A program made the position numbers and the translations under genes. From positions 1 to 64,000 of the forward strand of contig JAWDGP010002658.1 of assembly GCA_033675545.1 (NCBI GenBank): DNA of 64,000 nucleotides, in the 5' to 3' direction. The notes beneath the pieces are model-generated. The model had not been told where the DNA came from, did no database searches, and worked only from the letters and a program-made list of their open reading frames with translations. Shown in pieces: positions 1-12,957 of the stretch. This DNA is from Elysia crispata (Eukaryota > Mollusca > Gastropoda > Plakobranchidae). Position 1 is the stretch's first letter, and every line of letters starts with the position of its first letter.

Positions 1-845
1 AATTTTACAGGAGGAACGAAAAACATAATAACTTTGTAACTAATGGTCCAATATGATTCATTTTCACGTGAAATGTATTTGAAATATCTCTACACACTTT
101 GGTTGTGTATTTTTGAGTTTAAATTGTAAACATTTTGTGTAATTCAACTTACGATATTTTATTCAACCAAAATTCACACGTAAACAATCGTATCTCAAGT
201 TACGATATCCTTCATTGATAATTGTTTACACGTGTACTATCGTATGTTATAGTTACGACAGTTTACGTTTAAATTCTATGTCTTATAGACGAGTTACGAC
301 AATAACAAGAAACAGTGTTAAGAAACGAAATAGCAGCAACACTTTTATAATTATTTTAAGCGTAAAATTTGATTCTAATAAAAGTTTGCACATTTAATTT
401 AAGGATACATATTTTATTAAAAACGATTAAAGTACATGTATGTTCAGAATGTTGTAATATGTATAAATTTCAATTTACAGAGTCACATCACTGATACTTT
501 CACGGATGCGTGAATGAGATATAAAATACATATAATTTATTTTGAGAGTTATTAAGAACGATATCTGGGTAGAATCTTAGACTAAATATTATAGGCGATG
601 ACAGAAATGGAAGACCAAATATAAGTACTATAGAGGAAAGAAAATGCATGGATATGATTATTTTTATTATTAAAATATAGGCCTACATGATATATAAATA
701 AAGAACAAAGATAGGTACTTCAGAGATTTAGACAGTTATCTTGAACCGTGTTTATTTAAAAAAAAAAAAAAATCAATATACTATTCAAGTATCAAAACAC
801 ACAACTTAATTGGAAAAAAAGATTAACAGAATCAAATCATGGACC
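1..845. other. AT-rich spacer with clustered TTACGATA-type motifs
   Basis: No gene seen. Bases 140-310 contain several copies of TACGATA/TATCGTA-like words (ATCGTATCTCAAGTTACGAT, ACTATCGTATG, GTTACGACAGTTTACG) that recur at 13420-13660. Confidence 0.5.
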
Positions 846-2450
846 TCAAGGGTTGGATTTAATTTTAAACAAGTTACAAAACTGGTGATGGGTTTCAGGA
901 AAAACTTGGCTTTTGCAGAGGGATGGAAGGTCATTATACTTGTCTATGTCTATGCCAGGACCCTTTCCGTTATTTAGAACATAGAGCTGAATGTAGTTGA
1001 AGTGCCCCTTGGCCTGCACTTTCCGTATTCTTTTTGACATGTTGAGACGATGGTATTCACCATCGATGTCATACTTGGATATGTACAAGATCGGAGTCTT
1101 GACTGGTCAACTTCAATGGTTTGATGTTAAACAGCTTCACTTTTGTTTTCATCTAGGTCAAAATTTTTCAAATTTGTGGCTATCTATTTGAAGTCGGAAA
1201 ACCGAGATTCGTCAGGCTCCTTTACAATATAGTTCTGTCTCAACTGCTTTGCCGCACTGCTAACACCTGCCCAATGAGGAGTGGTAGATCTCCAAATGCT
1301 TACTTACTCTTTCTATCGTTGTATGCACACTATCATTCTCGTTCTTGATGTAGCCCTTTATTAAAAAAAAAATTGTGCTTAATTTCTGTAGAGTTGACTT
1401 TGTTCAATGCGCACCAAAGCATCGCCAAAAGATATCTATTCCGGTTCTGGTGGCCACATGAATCTGAATAGAGTTTGACATGAGTCACGCCTTTCTCTCA
1501 CTTGCACCAAGCAGATAATTTTAATCACATGAACCAATCTCATTTGACCTTCTTGCAGCTATCCCTTCATATCAAATATTGCAGATAGCTTGACCTGATC
1601 CAAGATGAAAATATTGAAAGATTTATAAATTCAGTTTTCTCTTACAATACAATACTGATGCAATGAGATCATGGTGTTATCTCTGAATAGCGCCCTCTCA
1701 TATCAGGAAGAATACGACCATCCCCATCTTTTTTCTCAAAGAGAGTAAATACAAACTGCTCGCTTATCCCCAGGATGTCCGAGAACATGGTTTTGCGTAT
1801 AGCTTGCCTCTGTCCAGCTATTTCCAAATGGTGTTTTACGCTCTTCTGGCGCCTTGTCTTTTTGCTCGACTCCTCCACGTTGGTGCGCACTTAACCTCTC
1901 CTTTTGTGAATGTCCCCATTATGCCAAAAGTAATTGAATACAGTCTCCCTGTGGTCCTTACCGATACGGTCTTGGCACCTCATTCTGCACTTCTCACCAC
2001 ATCCTTCCTTCATTGTCTTTTTAAGAATCTGTCTGTTCTTTCTATTCACATAAGCTTCTCCTATATTTAAAGCTCTTTTGTTCTTTTGCTGTCCTTATAA
2101 TTAGCTTCATTACGTTTCATTTTTCTACTCCTACTTGGAGACTCGACATCAGGGCTATCCAGAATGCTGGAAACCGGTGTATGTTCAGATGTCGAGGCTG
2201 TGTAGAAAATGTCAGCACATGAGGCACCGGTTGTGTCATTTGCTGACATAGAGTTTACCACTGAGTACACGGCGAATGAAGATGAATAAGACAATTGGTG
2301 GATGGCTGCGCATGCTCTGATTTTGCGTGTCAGGTGTAGGTGCCGCCTCTTGGTCACGACTACTGTCATTCTCGATTTCTTCTTCCTGGGTTTTGATGTT
2401 TGGCCTCAACTCAGTTTCCTGAGCTACGACTCTCATTGCATCGATCGAAA
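846..2450 (-). pseudogene. Decayed DDE-type transposase gene
   Basis: Minus-strand pieces in several frames match a transposase family widespread in invertebrates, in the right order. N-terminal GEAYVNRKNRQILKKTMKEG followed by CGEKCRMRC (codons near 1975-2060) and FNYFWHNGDIHKRRG come first. Then QRQAIRKTMFSDILGISEQF with DMRGRY (1669-1830), VTHVKLYSDSCGHQNRNRYL (codons for SDSCGHQNRN at 1438-1467) and a C-terminal KYNDLPSLCKSQVFPETHHQ (near 850-930). The order, spacing and Asp-containing SDSCGHQNRN motif identify a DNA transposon coding region, broken by stops and frame changes. The exact superfamily name is uncertain and terminal inverted repeats were not found. Confidence 0.75.
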
Positions 2451-2829
2451 CTTGCATGTATTTTAGAGGAGATGTAGACGAAGTGTGGTGTTGCTCTTCC
2501 TCTAGAAACACAGTAGGGTGTTGAGTGCCTTGAGCTGGTACATAGTCCGGATCGTTGTCCGAGTAACCAATGATATATCACTGAGGCTTTCACTGGAGAC
2601 ATACCTTGCATCATCGCCTTTCACACGCAATGTTCGCAAACTCCCTTTTCTTTTTATACAAACAGGTCACTTGGCTTTCTTTGCCCGCAATGTTTTAATT
2701 GTTGCGAGAGTAAGATCATCTGAATCAGACGATTCGGCTTCCTCAAACTCTTTTTCCGCAAAATGAAAATTTTTAGGATCAAGATTTTTTAGTTCAAAGG
2801 GTATGATTTCATACTGAGCTGACAACAAA

Positions 2830-3364
2830 CATAAAGATGCAGAGAGAGAGCTTAATGCTAGAGAGCGAGTGGAGATGAGTAGTTCGTAAGCACATTTGAC
2901 CGTCTGCACAAAACAAGCTAGCAGAGTTTCTGCTGTGTGGGTCAAACACGAAATAGGTATCCAAGTGTTTGATGATTGACATTGAGATTGATGGCGTGCC
3001 AGGACCCAGGGTTAAGATCTCATATTGGTGTTTGTTGGAAATTGCTGTTCCGAAATTATAGTTTGGAGGAGTGTTAGCATTGCTATCAACTAATCCAGTG
3101 TATGATTCACCTGTAAGCATCTGGACCCTCAGCTCAAATATGTCGCAGACTTGTGGAAATGAAGTAACAAGAGAGAACTCATTTTAGCTGTTCCTGAAAA
3201 TTCTTGAATAAAGAGTTCAAGATTGCATCAGCGTCATTTCTGGTCCATGATGTCACAGATTTGATGCCATGATACACCATAGAAGCCAGGGAATTACAGG
3301 TGCACTGCCTTCCGATGTTTTCAAAGATGACATCAGCTTGGTGGCATGTATCGGGATCAGACAT
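2830..3364 (-). pseudogene. Fossil of a mobile-element cysteine-peptidase-like gene
   Basis: Two minus-strand pieces read QADVIFENIGRQCTCNSLAS and YFVFDPHSRNSASLF. The spacing of a Gln-Cys box and an FDxHSRN box fits the OTU/herpesvirus-tegument-like peptidase domain carried by many animal mobile elements. It looks broken and old. It lies upstream of the transposase relic on the same strand, so both may have belonged to one element. Confidence 0.5.
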
Positions 3365-4327
3365 CGTGTCCTGAAAAATGAGAGAATCAAACTTTTAAAA
3401 GGAGTCGATTTGTATAGTACATGAACAAAACTGGTACTACGGTACTTTCATTGATGGATGTAAAATGAATGTTGTGCAAATGTAAAGTATGAGCTTACAG
3501 AAGTCAAATTGGCTGGCCTTTCATCATGGCTTGAGAAATTATCTGAGGTTGTTTTAAAAGTGATTGCCGAGTGTCAGGGGTAAAAAAAAAAATCACTTGC
3601 TGCATTCATGTAGATAAAAGTCTTAAAGTGTTTATTCAATTATTTTCATCGATTGTTTTAGAGTCACATAACAAGTGTACAAAATCATTCATGAATGAAT
3701 CTTGCAAAAAATAACTATCTTTGAGATAAAAAAATCTGACAAATCGAGAAAAATATTTGTTAATCTATAATTTACTGTTACGAATGAATCAAAGAATCTT
3801 AAGGGAGAATGAAGAATTTAGAAACAAAAACGAATTATTAAACATACTCAAGTGATTTAAGTCGGGGAAGTCTTGATTGCAAATCGGCAGGATACCTTAA
3901 TATTTAGCGTCTTCGTTTATGGAGTCATAATGCTTGCATGAGTGTGTTCAGGTTGATGTTCGATTGCCGCTGGTACGAAGAGAATTGGAGAGAGCAAAAT
4001 CTACTCCAAAACTTATACAGATTGAATGGACAACATGGGCGTTTCGGGGGTGGAGAAAGTGTGATTATCAAAGATGGAAAAGTTTAATAAAGGAGGATTA
4101 TCTTTGGTTCATCGAGTCCACGGTTGTCACAGCGGATATCACACTTACTGAAAATTATAGTGAAAGATGAGTTCAGCCAACCCAACGGTTTAAAATATGG
4201 TATTGAAGTTCCTCTTGCAGTTCAGGAAGTTCAGCATATATTTGTATCCTCCATCTTTGGTTCTATTGCTTACTACTTAAGGTATAACATTGGAACGATA
4301 GGTGTGTCAGCTAAGGCCCGCTGACAA
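3365..4327. other. Spacer, nothing recognised
   Basis: AT-rich, no recognisable gene or repeat on either strand. Confidence 0.5.
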
Positions 4328-4714
4328 TAGCCATGTTTCGCAGATTGAGTTACGTACCGTAAGCATGAGGCATAACGTAACAAACACGTGGTTTCCCTAG
4401 TGAAGTGTGCAAATCAGCCTGCGCTGTTTACATCGGAAGCCGCAAGCGAGCGAGAGACCTGTCAGTCTGGTCAGCTGTTTAAACCAGTGAAATCTGCTGC
4501 TGCTGCTGCTGGTACATTGTATAACTGTCTCGGATCATGTGATTGTTATGTAATATCACTGTGTGAGCATGCAGTGGAGCAGTGGAAACACCCTCCATAG
4601 CGCGCTTGCACCTGGTCCAGGCGAGTACTCAGTAACGGTAGCATTAGAGCATCGCTGGCAGTCATCACGTAACCCTTACATAACAGCTACGTTCTCGGTG
4701 AGAGAGCTAGCATG
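4328..4714 (+). repeat. 390-bp repeat, left copy of an inverted pair
   Basis: Begins TAGCCATGTTTCGCAGATTG and ends GAGAGAGCTAGCA. Matches the reverse complement of 12574-12957 at roughly 85-90% by eye with few gaps, including an identical 25-base block containing the E-box CACGTG (4383-4407) and a CTG run of different length. No coding potential. Confidence 0.8.
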
Positions 4715-5216
4715 TTTGCGAAAAACGATTATGCTACGTACCGCTGGGTGGGAGGAGTTTATGCAAATGATGTCGGTCAGTCTGAAAATATTACGTCGTA
4801 GTCTAGCTTAGGGCCCGTAAGCCTCTCCTGCCTCTGAGTCTGACTATTATCTTTCTTGAAGATAACCTTTGAGTGAAATGGCTTAAGATCTTCAACTTTT
4901 TCTAAATGATAGCCCTAACGTCAATGTTATTAAATTTGCTAACGAGCATCCGGGCTCCTAACAAAATAAGAAGTAACTAATTACTAGCAAGGCCTGTTTA
5001 ATCTGTTTTTGTTTTCCTCTGGAAATAAGTTCAGCTTTCTGTTAGATTTGAAATCTCTCAATTATATAGGACTACACATTTGCTTCATGAAATTGTTCTA
5101 GTTAACATGAAGCTTCAGTCTCTAAAGTGACAAAACATTGTAATATTAACAATACGGGACATTTTGCTTTTCGAAGTTTTAACTATTTTCGTCTCTTATA
5201 TATAAAAAATATATAC

Positions 5217-5264
<48 letters not shown>

Positions 5265-5305
5265 GTATGTATTTATATGTATATATATAAACACATATTT
5301 ATATA

Positions 5306-5344
<39 letters not shown>

Positions 5345-5739
5345 TATATATATTTGTGGACTTTCAAATTTCTGAGGCAAAAGGCTTATGAACCACTGAA
5401 CCAAATGACTTCAAATTTTGTAGGATACCTAATCTATAGTGGTAAGATGCACATCTATTAAAAAAAAAGTGTGAAGTCTCTGTAGTTTTGTTTGTTTGAA
5501 ATTTTATTGTTTCCTCATTTGAATACCTTTTAATGGCCCACAAACGCCATAGACAAACTTTTTAACGCCAAACGGAAGTCTCCTAATGCACGGCATACTG
5601 AACGGCGATTCACACACTTATCAATGTCTCAATCCGTACTATTTGTGGCCAAAACACAGCTGATGGACAGACCCTTCCGAACGATTGATGCTGTTCAAAA
5701 TTAGCAAAGAATCTAGGTCTAGGTAGATCTAAATAAAGA
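4715..5739. other. Spacer with TA dinucleotide repeats
   Basis: Two (TA)n tracts near 5218-5262 and 5307-5345 within AT-rich sequence. No gene seen. Confidence 0.6.
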
Positions 5740-6284
5740 ATGCCATGTAAAAGACAAGGGGGTTCTTCAATAAGAAGGTTAACTCCTAGAACATCTAGAT
5801 TTACTCGAGTTTCTAATTCTACAACCAAAACAGAATCAAGATCTAGGTCTGCTTTTCAAAGTGTGCAACATAAGGCCAACAAACAGAGAGACGCCAGGCT
5901 ACAGAAAATGATGCAAATCAGACCGCTCTTCACTTCAACACTAATCAATTCAAAAATGAGACCTCAATCGGCGACATGATCCAATGCCAGCACTGCCAAG
6001 CCATGAAGTTTAGAGGTGAATCTAAAGGTATGCGCTGCAGTAAGCAAAAAGTAAATCCAGAACCATTTCCACCTTTTCCACAGCAATTAGCGGTCCTGTT
6101 TGAAGGGACAACTGATCAATCTGTGTGCTTTCTGCAGGACATAAGGAAATACGACAGTGCATTCCAGTTGACTTCTCTTGGCTGTAAAGAAGTGAGAATG
6201 AATGGATGGAATCCACAGTTCCGAATTCAAGGCCAGATTTGTGACCTCATAGGCCCTCTAGAACTTGCCGATGAAATGCTATAG
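5740..6284 (+). pseudogene. Helitron Rep/helicase N-terminal fragment
   Basis: The piece from 5976 reads CQHCQAMKFRGESKGMRCSK and, further on, FLQDIRKYDSAFQLTSLGCK and FRIQGQICDLIGPL, the N-terminal block of Helitron replication proteins (CxxC.A.KF..E..GM.C, IR.YN.AF..TS, GQ..H.IG.L). The part from 5740 is in another frame: it begins MPCKRQGGSSIRRL, while ALHFNTNQFKNETSIGDM just before the Cys box is continuous with it only after a one-base shift. The sequence stops before the HUH and helicase parts. Confidence 0.75.
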
Positions 6285-7357
6285 TCCAAAAGATATTAAG
6301 TGGTTATTTATTTCTAAACCAACTATAATATTTTAATTTGTTGTTAGAACGGTTTTTGTATTTCCAAAGTAAATGGATGAAGTCTCAGAATCTTGTAGTG
6401 ATTAGCTTAGCCAAATCAGACATGGCCAATAATTGATAGCTTTTTCTAGTTTGATCTAATACTCTTCATTCTCTTTTTTTTTGCTTGTGACAAGATCATT
6501 GAAATCTAGGTTTAATTATTGTTTTATAACAATTACAATGGGAATGAGGCTGGTAGACTTAAGAAATCAACCCCCCTTCATGACTTGACAGAGATATAGG
6601 CTTAAAGTGCTGAGATCTTCTCTTGGTTCAATTCAAACAGCCTTGTGACATAATTTTATTATTATCTTTTTTTTGTGTGTGTTTTTCTTTATTTCCTCCA
6701 GCACGACAGGCAGGTTTTTCAATCTTTCATATCATCTCTTTTCTTATCTTTTCTGCTCAAAACTAACTTCATCTTTCACAAAAATCATTTTTTGGGGGAT
6801 TGTCTCCAAAAATTACGAGAGGGGAAAAATCTTTTCTTCTTGCTTTAAGTCTTTGTAGGTCAAGACAAAGGTCAAGACAAATTTTGGGCTGCATTTGTAG
6901 ACCAATCAAAGGTAGTCAGCTTACACCACATGTACAAGTGAGACTTACATTTAAACCTTGTACTATTCATATCTTTCTTTTCAAGCAACTTTCATATCTG
7001 CAAAGTGTTGTCTGTGAATACATTCCTTTGTTTTATGTTTTTTTTTTTCACTATGTGTGATTTGAGTCCTTTGAACTTTCCAGTTTTGAAAATGTTATAG
7101 AACCAGAGAGTGATGTTATATTTGCAATCTATGCTGTATTTATGGCAGTGGTTGTCTATACATAATTTTATGTAGAGCAGCGCCCAACATATGTGATATC
7201 CATCTACGTTCAAACAACAAAGACACTATATGTTTATATTGCTTACAACTACGTTTATTAGATAAACCTTTTTTTTTTTTTTTTGTAACAACACGGCAAT
7301 CCTTAGATGATTCATGGAAAATTCTCTATGAATGAATTAGGTGCCCTGCTCTTTAGA
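6285..7357. other. Spacer between Helitron and LINE relics
   Basis: AT-rich, short poly-T runs, nothing recognised. Confidence 0.5.
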
Positions 7358-8340
7358 TTAGGCAATCATGACCTTCTGCACATCTCTATCCCTTGATGCT
7401 GTTAGTGCATCTGTCACTCATTTTACATTTAGCCACTTTTTTAGTTCATGCTATATCTTCTCTCGCTTCTTTCCCCTGCTGCATTTTCCTTTAAAATCAA
7501 TCCGGTTGTCACAAGATGTTTCAGTTTCTTTTTTTCTCATCACCTGGCCAAAAAAAAAAAAGACTGCCTGTCGTTTACATATGGTATTTATGAGCAATGA
7601 TGTGCCAGCTCCTCGTAGCACAGTTTAGTTTGATTTCTTTGAAGTCCATGAATAAGATTCATAGCATTCTCCTTAAGAACCATATTTCTGTTTCCTCCAG
7701 TTAATTTTGTACTTGTTTTTGAAATTATCTAAACCTAACACCCATACATAAGGATGGGTTCAATAAAACACTCCAGTGCTCTTCTTCTCATGTAAGTGAG
7801 ATGTATTCATTTGTGACTTCTGATTTCAGTCAATGAAAACTCATTTTCAGCTTGCACCGTTCTTGATGCGATTTCACAGTTGTTGTGTCCATCTCTTAAA
7901 ATTAAAGTGCCCAAGTATTTGCATTGATTCCTGAACTTGAATTAATTTTGGCTACTAAAGAATTGATCTGTGCACCCTCATTGTTTCGATTGACGACCAT
8001 TGCTTCTGTATTTTTGCTCTTTAATCCATATCCTTTCATTCTGCTTTCTTCTTCAGTGATGTCATATAATTGTGGCATGTCTTCTTTATTTCTGCAATTA
8101 ATAGAGCGTCATCAGCGTATCTCATGTTACTTACTTTGTGCCCTCCTATTTTAATTCCTGGGTATCCTTCTATGCTTCTCAAATCATTTCACTGTAAAGA
8201 GAGAAAAGGTCTGTAGCAAGCACACATCCTTGTCCGATACCACACTTTATTTTTTGTTTTGTTTTAATGAGCTGATTTACCCATCAACTCACATTGTTGC
8301 TGTCTGTTATCATTTCATGTTTTTTTTTAAATTGGTCTTG
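7358..8340 (-). pseudogene. LINE reverse transcriptase, 3' fragment
   Basis: In minus-strand sense: GQGCVLATDLFSLYSEMI, then IGGHKVSNMRYADDALLIAE (YADD at 8108-8119), SRMKGYGLKSKNTEAMVVNR, a FxYLG-like block, and FGQVMRKKE...VQKVMIA with a stop at 7358-7360. These are the RT catalytic box and the C-terminal end of a RTE/Jockey-like LINE. Several frames and stops show decay; the 5' end (endonuclease) is absent. Confidence 0.75.
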
Positions 8341-10229
<1,889 letters not shown>

Positions 10230-10563
10230 ACTGTTTCACAAAAGTATTTGATTCAAGAGTTAATTTCATCTCATTAAGATCTGACATAGATTTTGGTAAT
10301 CATCCAAATAGAACACACCTTACAGATTTATTTAAAAGTAAAATAAAACATTTTAAGAAAATCTTTCTAAAATTACAATAAATATAACTGAACAAAGGTT
10401 GTTTTTTTTTAATCTACTATTAAACCTCTTGTCAATTAGGGAAAATGGAGGAATTCTCTCTCCCGTTCAAGATTATCAATCATTTTAAAGGGGAAATTTT
10501 TGCATAAAGAGACAACAAATTTTTTCACTCATTCACAGACACATTCTAGGATGTATTTCGTCG
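10230..10563 (+). repeat. Direct-repeat pair, copy 1
   Basis: About 335 bases, from the TTTGATTCAAGAG block to CATTCTAGGATGTATTTCG, repeated in the same orientation at 11645-11991 with roughly 80% identity by eye. No coding. Confidence 0.75.
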
Positions 10564-11644
10564 TATGGCTATAGGGTGTCGATTGATTCAAGTGTCCACC
10601 ATTCAGACAAAATTGATTGTTTTTCCTGGATCGATTAAACAGACAAAATCAACAAAGTCCAAAACGGCGGCCACCTGAAAGGTAGCGAATGGATCGAAGA
10701 GCAATGTTGGACCGTGTTTTCTCTGTGTATGACCTCTGGCTTGTAATTAACTAAATCTAGAACAAGACATTGTTGAGGCAACAAACGTGGGACCGTTTTT
10801 CAATCAGTTTCAGCATTAGAAAAAAAATTAAATTAAAAATTCAAAAAACTATCTGGGTTATATGCTCATGTGGGCGTGTGGCTGTCATTGAGTTTTCACT
10901 TTTTCCTCCCATTGTTTTGCTTTCACTCTATACGATTTTTCGCACGATAAGCGCGACTGAGTCAACTGGCTGATGCAATATGCCGCGACATGTCGCTCAG
11001 TGTATTGCCACCGTGACCGCGTGAGCTCAAAATTTCCGAAACTTACGCACCACCCCTTGTTTTCACACTGCGTGTGTGGTATATAAGAAATACAGTGCAG
11101 AATGCCTTGAAAATATAATTATCTTGTGCAAAGCCTAGCATTCCTTCTGTGGGTATGGTGGGTCTAAGACACATAATAGAGTGTTTTAAAAATAACATCA
11201 ATGGAATTTATGTAAATGATATAAACGAATATGACATTGTTACGTATGTTGATATATTTAAAAAAAATAATACATATAAGATCATTGCGTGTTAAATTAT
11301 CTTTAATTTGTTTGACTTTCAATTACCATTGCATTACAATTAAACACATTTGATAATTCACATCAGATTTTTTCCTAACGTTCATTAATTAGGCTTTTGC
11401 TCCAGTAAACATATTTTTTCTTGTGCTCTTTAAATGCGGTATGGAAAGAAATAGAAACTGGATGCTAAGAAAGCTTTGAGGATTCAAACAAAGTCCCACG
11501 TTTTACTTCTGAAAAGGAATCACAAAAAAGAAAGATTAATATGGGGGTGAAACCTGAGGCTTATAAAGACTAGGTATTTGTTAAATTTTAAATATATTGT
11601 ATTTAAAATAAATCAGATATAATTTAAAGACAGTTTATGATAAG
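10564..11644. other. Spacer inside the direct-repeat pair
   Basis: No ORF with a known family. Bases 10920-11060 are less AT-rich. Confidence 0.5.
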
Positions 11645-11991
11645 AATTACACAAAATTATTTGATTCAAGAGCAAATTTAATTACACCAAGAACTGACAC
11701 AGATTTTCGTATATATATCTAAATAGAACATACTTTACAGATTAAGATAAAAGTAAGGCTGGACATTTTTATAAATTCTATCTAATAAAACAATAAATAT
11801 AACTGAACAAACTTTTTTTTGGTTGTTGTTTGTTTTGAACCTACGATTAAACCTCTTATTAATTAGGGAGAATGGAGGAATCCTCTCTCCCGTTCAAGAT
11901 TATCAATCATTTTTAAGGAGAAATTTTTGCATAAGGGAACAATATTTTTTTTAACTCATCCACAGACACATTCTAGGATGTGTTTTGTCGA
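11645..11991 (+). repeat. Direct-repeat pair, copy 2
   Basis: Same-orientation partner of 10230-10563, offset about 1.41-1.43 kb. Longest shared blocks are CTCTCTCCCGTTCAAGATTA and CACAGACACATTCTAGGATG. Segmental duplication or two copies of one short repeat. Confidence 0.75.
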
Positions 11992-12039
11992 ATTACGACT
12001 CATCAGTGTTCCTCGTCCACGTAGTTCTTGAATGACTCA

Positions 12040-12445
12040 ATTTTTCAGTCCTCCAGGTCTTTCCTTTCTCTTATCTTGTCTCCTGAACATGGAGATCCTT
12101 AGCTTTACAGGCCTAGGCTCTCTTCCAGCTATTCTTCCTGGACCTAAACATCTGGACTGATCTTTGCGGCTTCTGCCTCTGTGATCTCGAAATATAATAT
12201 CATGACAGGACTTATTACAACATGTTTTTTACACCCTCCCCTTTTTTTAATCTTCAGTTCCTGATCTATGTTGTTCTTGTGCACATCAATGCTTCAGTGT
12301 TCCGGGTCTTTTTCTTACCTGTCCATGACTATCTCTAGCTTAAGGCTCGGAAGTATCTCTTCCAGTTTCTCTTCGTGGTCTTTAAGTTCAGGTCTTTGCA
12401 TATCCGCCTTTTGTGATCTCTAACCATGATATGATGATCAGAATT
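12040..12445 (-). repeat. Two diverged direct copies of a ~190-bp unit, possibly LINE ORF-derived
   Basis: 12040-12215 and 12290-12445 share ordered blocks (GGTCTTT, CTCTTCCAG, TTTGTGATCTC/CTGTGATCTC, ATATGATGA). In minus sense the first copy reads GREPRPVKLRISMFRRQDKR, reminiscent of the RPxK region of LINE ORF proteins. The assignment is tentative. Confidence 0.35.
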
Positions 12446-12573
12446 ATATAAAAATGGAGAAAACAAATTGGAAAAGAAAATACAAAAAACATTTTCATTC
12501 AAATTGTGTGTATATAACGTATTGAAAAGAAATGGGATTATTTGTCAGAAGATATTTTTTTTTGCTGGAAAAC

Positions 12574-12957
12574 AAAGCGTCTGCTAGCTCTCTCACCGTG
12601 AACGTAACTGTTATGTAATTGTTACATGATGACTGCCAACGATGCTCTAATGCTACCGGTACTGAGTACTAGCCTGGACCAGGTGCAAGCGCGCTATGGA
12701 AAGTGTGTTTCCACTGCTGCACTGAATGTCACACCGTTACATTTTATAACAATCACATGATCCGAGACAGTTATACCAGCAGCAGCAGCAGATTTCACTA
12801 GTCTAGACAGCTGACCAGACTGACCAGGCCTAACGCTCGCTTGCGGCTTCCGATGTAAACAACGCAGGCCGATTTGTACACGTCACTAGGGAAACCACGT
12901 GTTTGTTACGTTATGACTCATGCTGACGGTACGTAACTCAATCTGCGAAACATGGCT
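12574..12957 (-). repeat. 390-bp repeat, right copy of an inverted pair
   Basis: Reverse-complement partner of 4328-4714. The CTG run has four units here against five on the left. No matching target-site duplication was seen beside either copy, so they may be two separate insertions rather than ends of one element. Confidence 0.8.

Noticed and set aside
10230-11991. Long terminal repeats of a retroelement
   Set aside because: No defined repeat ends, primer site or element coding region was seen between or beside the copies.
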